64,000 nt of DNA. It comes from Capniomyces stellatus. Lineage: Eukaryota; Kickxellomycota; Harpellomycetes; Harpellales; Legeriomycetaceae. How positions within the stretch are numbered: the stretch's first letter is position 1; the number at the start of each line of letters is the position of its first letter. The stretch spans positions 1-64,000 of the forward strand of contig LUVW01000007.1 in assembly GCA_001661515.1 (NCBI GenBank), written 5' to 3'. The notes beneath the pieces were generated by a model. The model did no database searches. It had not been told where the DNA came from and worked only from the letters and a program-made list of their open reading frames with translations. Position numbers and translations under genes: made by a program. Positions 31,540 to 41,700 of the stretch are shown piece after piece.

Positions 31540-34500
31540 TTAGACAGCTCGGGACTGAACCATCAGCCACTTGAAAAGCTCCAAAGTGCAGTTAATTTTT
31601 GCCCAAACTAAGGACGAATTTTCCAGATGAATAATGTTGTCAAACAGCCCTTTGCTGTACCCGCCACCAAACCGGTTCTCATCACCCAAGCTGCTTGCAA
31701 ACAGCCCTGGGTAACTTGATTTTAAAAGAAATTGCGCCTGCTGGCAAACAACGGGGTCCCAAAAAAAACTGAACATCTGGGTGTCAAACACATCCTCACC
31801 AACACCAACACCAACACCAACACCAACACCGGAACCAGAACCAGAACCCGTTGGAACATTTGTGCCCAAAACACCGTCATACACACCTTCACTTTTGGAG
31901 TTCAAGGCGTTTACATTACCGTCATTCGCATTACTGGAATGCCCAGAACCCACCATTCCGCCTCTTGAACTGCTTGGCTGGGCTCTTGCTGCAGTTGGCA
32001 CAGGGAACTGACCATTAGAAACTGCGCTTTTCAAATAAGAAAACGTAGCCGAGTAGTCAACTATGGCAGCAGCACCTTCATTTCCGGATAAACTGCCAAC
32101 AGCTCCCGGGTTTGCTTGGCTGTCTTGGCTCGTACCAGCTGCACCGTAGTCCCTTTTTGCGGTTTGTGGAATTTGTGCACCAGTAAAATACTGCGACAAC
32201 GCAGCAGCAGCCACATAGTTGCAATTGTTGAACGAGCTCTGCTCAAAAAACCTTGGACCATGGCCATGACCATAACCTCCACCGCTGCCGCCTTGATTTC
32301 CAGGACCAGAGTTAATGCCACTGCTGCTTCCCATATTCATGCTACTGCTGCTGCTGCCCATTCCCTGGCTGTTGCTCGAGTTGGCAGCGCTGTTGTTGCT
32401 GCTGGAGCTGCTTGAGCCCATATGTGCAAGCACGGATATTAGTAGCGGAAGCCTCTGGCTTATAAGCTGCAAGTGCGGATTATTGTCGTCGTTTTCGATC
32501 TCTTTTCCTGATTCAGAACCAAACTCTGAAAGCGAGCCAGACCCCGACTCTATGTCGGAATCCAAATCCGAGCCCAAAAACTGTCCAGGCTCAGCCTTGG
32601 TTCCTGCTCTCAGGTCGGCGCCGAATGATGCATTTCCACTTGTCTGTGCGCTGTCTCCTCTACCACCAAACTTGCCTTGGCCACCAGACATCGGCGCCTT
32701 TGTGCTCTTTGTGTTTATGTCAACGGTCCTAGCCACCGTTCCTGGGCAATAGATAATGGCTTTGTAAAGCTTCACAGCATCAAATCCATCGGTAACAAGG
32801 TAAATGTAGTCCAAAAAATACCGTGCAAAGTCAACATGATCGTTTTTGATATACATGATGTCGGCCATTGAAAGCAGGGCTGGTAGGTTCTTATTCGTGG
32901 ACTTCAGAGGAACTGCCTTTGGCAACGAACTGCTTTGCCGCAGTATATGCGTGTTTAAGCTCGTAACCATTTCCAACACCAGCTTGATCCGCTTTATCAG
33001 GTTGCTGTAGTTTGTGTTTGAGTCAAGCATCAGAGTCGTTGTATTGACCATTTTCATGCCTGAAAAGTTGGAGTTTGCGGAGCCCGGCTTGCCCTGAGAC
33101 TTGTGGTTTGCTAGCAGATAGTTTCCAAGCTTGCTCGTGCGGGTCAACATCCCATTCGACAGCGTCAATGCAGACCTTGTGAGAACTAGAATCGATAGTA
33201 CCCCGTACGCATCAAACACACCCAGCCTTCTCAAGCTGGTAAAGTTGTTCTTCCCGCTTCCTTGAAACTTTGCGTTTGAGCCCGTGTTTGGGTTTGGGTT
33301 TGGGTTTTCAATGCTGTTTACCGACAGCGCATCGATAAGAGCCCACAGGTGTCCCATAAGAAACCCGCACAGCATCATGCTGACTCCCGTATCGTTAGTC
33401 CAAAAACAAAACCTGTCAAACTCTCTAGCAAACCTCTTGCTTTCGCTTGCTATTGTCAACAAACTGTCCAAAACTCGCCCAAAGTGCAGGTGTATTTCCT
33501 GAATTATCTTTGGCTCATCAACCAGCCTACTCACCAACTCAGCCTCACACCTGCCCTCCCTACCAATCGCATACAGCGGCTTTGTGTTCCCTTCTGCCAG
33601 CATCCCCCTTAAGTTGATTATCTGGTTCTGCACCAACAGCGTCCTCAGAAAGAAAAGCCCGCTAGCCACATTCAGCAACGGCATATTAAGGTCAGGCTGC
33701 TGCTGGTAGTACAGCGGGTGCAAAGCCACCCTCTCAACTATATACACAAACAGCTCCTGCATCTCCAGCCTCATTGCCGCTAAAGCCAGTCGCTCCAAAA
33801 ACACAAATCTTAGCGGAACTGGCTTGAAGTCTCCCATCCCCATTCCCATCCCCATTCCCATCCCCATTCCCATTCCCATATTCATGCCCACCCCCATACC
33901 GTTTCTCCCTATTGTCCCCATATTGAAAGCCGACATCGAGTGTCCGCTGATCTCCTCAAACACCTCCCCCCGCGTCTTATACCCCCCGTACTCATCACTG
34001 ATTATCTGCTCGTTGTCGTCACAATCCTCTAGCTCTATCTCCTTTGCCATCTGTAGTGCCTTTGCCAGGTGCATGTACGCCATTGACTGTGCCTTTATTG
34101 TCTCTACTGCAAACATATCCGAGTTTTTGCCTCCCTTACCCTGCCCCGGCCCCGAATTAGGCCCGTTAGGTCCACTGCCGCCACCGCCTCCCATTTTGCT
34201 ACTACTACCACAGCTTGTAAACACGTTTGACTGCAGGCCGTCTACCTGGTCTACTGCCGCTTGCTCAAGCCACACTGCTGCCTGCCCGTAGTTGTCCTCT
34301 TCAAGCAGCCGCATCCCCTGCACATAGTTGGCTGATCTCCATACCACCTCTGTTATTGGCCCCACCGAGCTGCCTAGTGTCAGTCCGTGAAACATCAACT
34401 CTGTTTGCTTGTGACCAACAAACTCTGCTATTGTTTGCTGTTTATCCAGATCCGAGATCATCCGCTCCACATCCTTGTTTTTCCTTTTCCTCCCCCCCGA

Positions 34501-35547
34501 TCCCTCCACTCGCTCAACTTTTATACCCATGTCCTGGTCCATCCAATTCACTACATTTCCATACTTGTCTATCTGCGAGTCCCATAGCTTATCAACTCTG
34601 TTGGGCACATACATATCCGGTATTGTGTATTTCATCACGCCAACCTTTTCTGCCTTGTCTTTGTCTCCAACTTCCTGACCCTCCCCCTCTTCCTTCTGAT
34701 AGTCAACCATGCATTTGCAGGCCTTTATGTACTCTGAAACCGTTGCGTTTTCTCCCATAAGCCTTGTCAGCTTCTTGCCCTTTGTGTTCTTTAGCTCCGG
34801 GTGATACTTGATGCTTTCTTCAAAATACTTTAAACTCGGGCCAAACTGGTTCTCTGAGAAACACTCTCGTCCAATGTCGTAGTATATTGTGCCTCGCTGC
34901 TTGTCCGCAACCATCTTGCTGTCCGCTGACCCCAAAATTCTGAGAACCGCATCTACGTGAACCTGGCTCTCTATACTGCTCAACACCATATCCGCCTTCT
35001 TCCTAACACCCTCATCTTTCCCCATGTCCCCGTATTCAAAAAACATTCCCTTTTCTCTGTAAATTGATCTAACAATCCACCAGTGATAAACCAGCTCGCT
35101 GTATATTGATGCTCTCATTATACCCATCTCCCTTTCTCTAGCTGCCCACGTTTGCTTGCTCCCTACCAAATTATCTCTATTCTCCATCATGTACATAAAC
35201 AGAACGTGTCGAACCGCCGAATGTACCGCTGCCTCAATGTCTGGCTCCTCGACTTGGACAATCTTTATCAGTTCTACAGCTGCCTTCAAGTTCCTTTCAC
35301 ATTTTGCTCGCATATTATTCCCCCAAATATCTGGCCCCACTTCAGCCTCCAACGTGTTCATTGGAAGCCCCGTCTTAGAATTACGCGCAAACATTGTGTA
35401 CTGCTTATTTCTACGCTTTCCGCTCTTGCTACTCTCTGGTACCGCTATCTCCAATGTCTCGGTAATACTTTCGCCATCCACCTCCATCGAATTTTCCTTT
35501 AATTCTTGTTCTATTTTAGCATCGTTGCATCTCAATGTTGGTAACAC
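31540..35547 (-). CDS. Large TPR-type protein, probable Integrator complex subunit 8 (INTS8)-like
   Basis: A single exon of 1335 residues. By eye the N-terminal half follows metazoan INTS8: VYHWWIVRSI corresponds to the YNRWAIRTI segment, TIYYDIGRECFSENQFG to the VCYDLGAAYF TPR helix, and SEYIKACKCM to the GYCQAC segment. The C-terminal MFSFFWDPVV resembles FFWDIELL. Integrator is an RNA polymerase II-associated complex that cleaves nascent RNA and recruits PP2A; INTS8 helps hold the phosphatase. Inserted low-complexity tracts include a (GM)n run (near 33830-33880), Gly/Ser/Asn-rich blocks and a GSGSGVGVGVGVG run near the C-terminus. The divergence is large, so the family call is moderate. 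The fallback is an unassigned TPR-repeat protein. Confidence 0.6.
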   Translation of the reverse strand: MLPTLRCNDAKIEQELKENSMEVDGESITETLEIAVPESSKSGKRRNKQYTMFARNSKTGLPMNTLEAEVGPDIWGNNMRAKCERNLKAAVELIKIVQVEEPDIEAAVHSAVRHVLFMYMMENRDNLVGSKQTWAAREREMGIMRASIYSELVYHWWIVRSIYREKGMFFEYGDMGKDEGVRKKADMVLSSIESQVHVDAVLRILGSADSKMVADKQRGTIYYDIGRECFSENQFGPSLKYFEESIKYHPELKNTKGKKLTRLMGENATVSEYIKACKCMVDYQKEEGEGQEVGDKDKAEKVGVMKYTIPDMYVPNRVDKLWDSQIDKYGNVVNWMDQDMGIKVERVEGSGGRKRKNKDVERMISDLDKQQTIAEFVGHKQTELMFHGLTLGSSVGPITEVVWRSANYVQGMRLLEEDNYGQAAVWLEQAAVDQVDGLQSNVFTSCGSSSKMGGGGGSGPNGPNSGPGQGKGGKNSDMFAVETIKAQSMAYMHLAKALQMAKEIELEDCDDNEQIISDEYGGYKTRGEVFEEISGHSMSAFNMGTIGRNGMGVGMNMGMGMGMGMGMGMGMGDFKPVPLRFVFLERLALAAMRLEMQELFVYIVERVALHPLYYQQQPDLNMPLLNVASGLFFLRTLLVQNQIINLRGMLAEGNTKPLYAIGREGRCEAELVSRLVDEPKIIQEIHLHFGRVLDSLLTIASESKRFAREFDRFCFWTNDTGVSMMLCGFLMGHLWALIDALSVNSIENPNPNPNTGSNAKFQGSGKNNFTSLRRLGVFDAYGVLSILVLTRSALTLSNGMLTRTSKLGNYLLANHKSQGKPGSANSNFSGMKMVNTTTLMLDSNTNYSNLIKRIKLVLEMVTSLNTHILRQSSSLPKAVPLKSTNKNLPALLSMADIMYIKNDHVDFARYFLDYIYLVTDGFDAVKLYKAIIYCPGTVARTVDINTKSTKAPMSGGQGKFGGRGDSAQTSGNASFGADLRAGTKAEPGQFLGSDLDSDIESGSGSLSEFGSESGKEIENDDNNPHLQLISQRLPLLISVLAHMGSSSSSSNNSAANSSNSQGMGSSSSSMNMGSSSGINSGPGNQGGSGGGYGHGHGPRFFEQSSFNNCNYVAAAALSQYFTGAQIPQTAKRDYGAAGTSQDSQANPGAVGSLSGNEGAAAIVDYSATFSYLKSAVSNGQFPVPTAARAQPSSSRGGMVGSGHSSNANDGNVNALNSKSEGVYDGVLGTNVPTGSGSGSGVGVGVGVGVGEDVFDTQMFSFFWDPVVCQQAQFLLKSSYPGLFASSLGDENRFGGGYSKGLFDNIIHLENSSLVWAKINCTLELFKWLMVQSRAV

Positions 35548-35614
35548 TCGCCAAATAAAATACTAAAATTTTTTAAAATCTACTACAAACACCCCCCTCT
35601 CTCTCCCTCTCTCT

Positions 35615-36372
35615 CTATCTATCTCTTCCCATTATATCGACATTGAAACTAATTAAGTAATATCTTTTCAAGAAAATAATATTAATAATAACTGCAAATA
35701 TACCCTCTTTCTGTTCATTTCCATTCTTGTCTATATCCGAACTGTCCCCGTCCCTCGTTATCCGGAAATCTTGCTCATACCCGGCATTGCTCGATCCTGG
35801 CGATTGAGGCGTGGAAGGCCCGAAATTATATTCCTCAGCTCCTGGCCCCGTTTCCAGATTTGGATTTTCATTGTCTACTTGGAAATTAAATTAATGTTTA
35901 TTCATATATTTTTCCTCTACCAACACCAACTCACTTACGCAACCCTCCTCTTTCTCCACTCTTTACTTGTGGCTTTTCCGCGTAGCGTTAAAAATATAAA
36001 TATAATTACTTCTTTCTGTATCGTTCTCGTTTAATTCTATTGCTGGCCCGTTTTTGGGGATGATTCTGCTTTTGTCGATTGCAAGCAGTCCCAGGTTGTT
36101 TGTGCTTGCCAATTGCCGCAGCAGCTCGCAGGCCTCTGAGTATTTAGCGTGGCTCTTTCCAATCCCATATTCGACTTTTCCAAACTATAGTTTAATCAGC
36201 AGAAACAGCATACCTTTTTTAATTTACCATTCAACGACACAAACAATCCAAGAATTATTTTGACGTTTATAACAGATTAAAAGTATCGCTATCGATTTAA
36301 AAAAAACCTCCAAACAAGCCTTACATCGTCAACCAGCTTTTCGGGCCGTAAAATATACTCCAAATAACTCAT
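35615..36372 (-). CDS. Unrecognised small three-exon gene (160 aa)
   Basis: Exons 36325-36372, 36010-36184 and 35615-35874 join with donors GAT/GTAAGG and AGAA/GTAATT and acceptors ACTATAG/TTT and AAGTAG/AC. Phases agree and the product is 160 residues. The first two exons give a continuous helical-looking segment (EYILRPEKLVDD then FGKVEYGIGKSHAKYSEACE). The third is acidic, Pro/Ser/Asp-rich and probably disordered, ending in an Ile/Phe-rich tail that may instead be intronic. I do not recognise the family. It ends only about 68 bp before the start codon of the INTS8-like gene on the same strand. Confidence 0.55.
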
Positions 36373-38724
36373 TGGACCGGTTTACTTGAAATGTAATTAT
36401 ACTGGCGTTGGTTACTTGTTGATGTTGACACCTTCAAACGCTTTCAAAGGAATGCAATCCAAGGTTGCGTTTTGTACTTGTAACCGCAACTTTATTTGGT
36501 TTTAAATGCAACGTAGCTGCTATTTCCGGTCGGCTAATCTTGTAGACTTGGCTTGTAAATGATTTCTGTTTTTTTTATTGAAGTTTACTAATATGAACGT
36601 TAATAAATGTGAAAATTTATGAGTGTTACTATGATAAAATAGTGCCTATTTATTTAGAGTCAATCCTCCGTTGGATTTATAGGTCTGTTGGTCGAGATAT
36701 TATTTTATCTTTGCTAAGTTCTTCTGGCAAAAAAACATACCAACTGACATTTGATTTTGACCTATATATACTTTTTATTTATTTTTTGTAAACTCATTAC
36801 TGTTTTTAATTGACTGTTCTTGAATTATCAGTTTTTTTTTAAATTTACTTTCCAACTGTTGAGTAAAGCCACTCTTTCGTCCAAGTTTATATTCGACAAG
36901 CTTTTTTCTGTTACTGATTTGCCAATTTCCCAAATAGTCAGAGCAAAGAAAATCGTGTTTTGAGGAATTTTTTCTTTCTAAAAAAATTCAATCCTGGAGA
37001 TATATCTTCCTTTCGTGAATTTCCTTACATCACCGATTGTTTATTTACTTTTATTTCTTTCCGAGTAAACTCTCTACTCTCCTCCACTCGTTAGTGCTAA
37101 TTTGTTTTACTGCGATTTGCCAATGGCCACCAATACTCTTAAATCATCACTTTGATTTTCCAGTTTTCCATACAAAACAGCCATATATTCTTACAAGTTG
37201 GGGCTAGATATGCGAGTATAGCCATATACTGAAGATGCCACATTACATTTGTTATTTGGGACATTGAGCGTTGGTCCTCACATCTTTTTTTTATGCGTCA
37301 ATGCTCTACAAAATGACATTGTCATCCAATGTCTCAAATCGGGCTACTCGTAGTCTGAGTGTACAACGTCATTTCCAATATTGAGATTACTGGCCTTAAC
37401 TTACTTCCCTCCCACCTCACCCTTTCATCGAAAAAGATGATACATATTGCGAAAACAAGTACGAATAGTTTAGCTGTGGTTTTAATGACGATAGAACTGG
37501 TAAATAACCAAACGCGAATTATATTTGCAAAAGTTGGATGTGAGGAAAGTTGATCGACTTTGGAGCGATTGTTTTTGAGATAATAGTGTAGTTACTCAAC
37601 TTTTTCGAGTTCAGATATGTTTGGCTGGCGCAATGCATTGAGTTTTAGCACTGAGGGGAGCAAGGCTTAGTCAAGGTGCATTTGATTTGCCATCATTCTG
37701 TTTTTTTTTCAGTTGTGTTAACATGCTAGTGACTCGATCGATTGGTAGTAAGAATGCAAATTCTCAGGGTTTTACAAGACAGCAAAAAGATATTACCAAA
37801 GCTGCACTTGGGTAATTATAATAGTGTGTGGCAGTTTTGTGTGGACTAAATGAGTTGTAGTGCGTATTGGATAAACTACACCACTACAAGGTGTAAATAA
37901 AACCAGCAGTAAAAGATAAATCCAAGGTTTACTAGGAAAAACAGCTTTACTATTCCTTTTTGTTTTCGCAAAGCAGAACAAATAAAAAAAAATTGAAAAG
38001 GAAGAGAGAAAAAAAACAAAAACAAACAAACAATTTAATTAAAAAAAAAAGTTAAAGTCTTACCAATAAGATTAAATCGGCAAATAGACTAACAGCAAGC
38101 TTTGATAATCGGATCCCTTTATAAAGTAGAAAAGTCAAGTTTTAAAAATAGTGGTAAAGCAATACTATTTATTTGAGGCAAGAAGGAAAAAAAAAAAAAA
38201 ATCAAAACAATAAAAAGTAAAGCTTTCTTGGATAAACAACAGGAGACACGCATACAATTTTGTTTGGCGAACAGATAAATGGTAATGATTTTATATGTTT
38301 GGGACCAGGATTGATTGATTGAATTTTAAACAGCTTGTAAATGTAGTTTTGGAGATTATTCAAAAGATTGGTCTAGCACACATGTAATAAATAGTAAAAA
38401 TGGCAATATACCACAAGGCTAATAAATGATTTATTTGTTTTTGCTCGACTGGTCTTGATTATAGATACAGGGAATAGAAAAGAATAGAGAAATGTTTTAA
38501 GCAAAGATTTTTGAAACACCAATAAAAATAACCTCACTCAAAAGGAAGAATAAGTAAAAAAAAAAAAATCGGAAATTAGAAAGCGCGAAATAAAGCCAAA
38601 TAAGAATCAACAATCCGGGATCAGACTTATAAAACAACGATTCACAGGATAAACACAAGAACGAACAGCAGCAGAATTATATCACAAATAAAACAACAAA
38701 AGTAATTAAAAAAAAGCGGCAAAG
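36373..38724. other. 2.35-kb intergenic region upstream of the nucleoporin gene
   Basis: Divergent spacer. The left part holds the promoter of the small minus-strand gene. The right part becomes A-rich with several A-runs (near 38040-38050, 38190-38200, 38558-38570) and is probably the promoter and leader of the nucleoporin gene. The open frames at 37359-37553 (+) and 37793-38029 (-) are not supported by codon content or homology. Confidence 0.5.
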
Positions 38725-41700
38725 ATGTTTGGTTCATCATTTTCATCCTTGCTACCAAATACACCGGCATCAAATGGTGGGGGATCCGTTGAAACTGGGG
38801 TTGCTGAAGAAATGAAAGAGCAGGAGATTGAGGTAAACTTGGTTCGCTTGATTATTTGCAGGAACTTGTAGCTTGATTGACTTTCTCACTGTTATTTAAT
38901 CAAATCGAACATATGGACTTGTGTAGTAAAGAGGAAAAAGAGTTTGATTTTGAGGAATTTGTAAATAGCTTAGTGTAAATAATATGGAATATAAAATAGT
39001 ATATCGAGCTTAGGGAGATCCAAAAAGATAAAGTCCTGAAGGTTCTAGAATCGCCCTTCAAAACAGATAACCAATCAACACCGCCATATGGAAAATATGC
39101 AGCTATTAGCAACAAGTTTGGGTATATTGTGGTATGTGGAAACGACACTATTATATATATGAGCACGAGGGATGCACAGAACCAGATAAATACGAACGTT
39201 AAGGATTTGGCAGACAAAGTGGTCAACGGAGTGATTGAGTTGAAAAACAAAAAAGCTAGCAAAGTTGACCTGAATAGCTTTGGGACAATTAGCCATATTG
39301 GGTTGATGGGGAGTAATGATAGAGTTGTGGTTGCAGGAAGCAAAGGGAATGTCCTTATATATTCAGCCCAGGAGCTCGCAAATGTAATATATTATAAGCG
39401 AATAAGTACATAGATATGAATAAAGATATATATGGTGGTTGAATGGTTTGTTGAATAGTAGATAGTCAGGATATTTATAGCTGCAAGGTGGTAACCGTAT
39501 GGTTGGTATGATGAAATAGGGGGATGCTAAGCCGGTAGGGTTGTGGAGTTCAGGATCAACGATTATAGATATTATTCCAAACCCAGAGGAAAGCAACAAT
39601 ACAGTAGCGGTGCTGCTTTCGACGGGACAAGTAAAGGTGATTGACGCCAACACCAAGATGCAAATAGGCGAGATTGGAGAGATTGGGGAGCTACATAGCA
39701 TTTGCTGGTCGCGTAAGGGCAAGCAGATAGCTTGTGGAACGAGAAGTGGGCAGATAAAGACATACGTTGCTACTGGGCAGGTGAAGCGGATAATCCAGGT
39801 GCCCGTTTCAGAGCTAGAGGAGGACAGAAGGTCGATATTGTCGATTGATTGGATTGACAACTTTAGTTTTCTTGTGGTTGTTGGGCAGGTGTGGAATGTG
39901 GTGCAGAACCAGAGCGAGTATGAGCATAACTATGCAGTGTTTTTGGTGACACAGGCGGACAAGAAGTCTAAGCTGGACATGTACAGTACAATTGACCCGT
40001 GTTTGCCATGGGGGCTAACAAACAGAGGACCAAAGCGATACTTTGGGGATCTGTTTAACTACGGAGGGTCTTTAGAGTCGCTTGTGTTTATGGCGGGGTC
40101 AGCGAGTACGGATGTGGCGGTGTTTGGAAAGTCAAATAAATATGGGGCGTGGAGACAGTTTATGCTGAATGAGGGCAAGAGGGCCGGGCTTCCAATGAGC
40201 AAGATTGTTGAGGACTCGGAAAGCGGGCCGCTGGGAATTATTATTGACATGACGTCAAACATATCTTTGCCACCGTTACGACCAGAGGAAAGCGAAAAGC
40301 CTGTTTTGCCGGTTCCGTTGCTGTGGATACTGACAACAGATGGGTGCTTGTTGGGATACCACATAATTAATGTGGAAGAGGCTGAGAAAGGACGGCAGTG
40401 TGACGGAATGGTTAGCAATGTGGCAGAGCCTTCATCAGGAGCGTTCGCGCAAACCAACCAGCAGGCTCAGATGCAGACCCAGATGCTAACTCAGGCACCA
40501 GCACAAACCAGCAGTAGTATAAACTCTGCGGCTTCGATGTTTGGCAAGAGCGGGTTTGGTACAAGCAATACTGCATCAACACCAGCATTTGGCCACTCGA
40601 CGGCATTTGGACAGTCAGCTGCTGCTAGCCAGGCACCGGCGTTTGGACAGCCGGCGACACCAACACAGACACCGGCGTTTGGACAACCGGCAGCATTTGG
40701 CAAGCCGACGGCGTTTGGGGGACAAGCAGCAGCCACGAGTCAGGCACCAGCGTTTGGACAACCGGCGGCATTTGGCAAGCCAACAGCATTTGGACAGTCA
40801 GCTGCTGCTGGCCAGACACCAGCTTTTGGACAGCCGGCGGCGTTTGGGCAGACTTCAGCACTTGGGAGTTCAGGGGCATTTGGGCAGACTAGTGGATTTG
40901 GCCAGGCAGCAGCTGCGGGTCAGGCACCAGCGTTTGGACAGCCAACGGCGTTTGGGCAAAAAGGCACGTTTGGGCAGACATCGGCGCTTGGAGGCCAACT
41001 GCCAACGTTTGGGAATGTAGGTGCGTTTGGACAGGCGGGCGGATTTGGGCAGAAAAGCAGTTTTGGGCAGGTGGCAGCGGCGGGGGCAGGACAAAAGTCG
41101 GTGTTTGGGCAAGCTACAGGGTCAGCATTTGGTGCGGGGTCGGTGTTTGGGTCGAGCAGTGATAGTGCAGCAGCAACAGGTGGGTTTGGATCAATAGCAG
41201 GAAACTCAACTGGTGGATCAGTGTTTGGCAGCACGGGTAGTAAGCCGGCAGAGTCAAAGAGCGATAGCAGCAGTCTGATGAGTGGGTTTTCATTTGCAGG
41301 AAACGATGCAGCCAAAAGCACAGATGAGCCAATGGATAGAGAAAGCAGTGTTGCGAGTAAGGCCTCAAGCCAGGATAACAGCGTCTTTAAGCAAGAAAAG
41401 TTTGGAGAGGGATCAAAACTTGGACAAGCTACGGTATTTAGCAAGCCAGCCACATTCACATCCACGTCCACATCCACATCCACGTCCACGTCCACATCCA
41501 CATCCACATCCTCTCAGGCTGATGTTGCCAAGGTAACAGAAGAGCAACCAAAAGAGTCAAAAGAGTCAAAAGAGTCAAAAGAGTCAAAAGAGTCAAAAGA
41601 GTCAAAAGAGTCAAAAGAAAAGGAGAAAGAAAAGGAAAAGGAAAAGGAAAAAAAGTTGCCAATGTTTGGAGTAGGGGTGTTTGGACAACCAGGTGCATTT

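Noticed and set aside
37200..37340. Segment with short inverted repeats and CTGA-like boxes resembling a small nucleolar RNA
   Set aside because: No complete C/D or H/ACA box set, and no snRNA or SRP RNA core sequence could be aligned.
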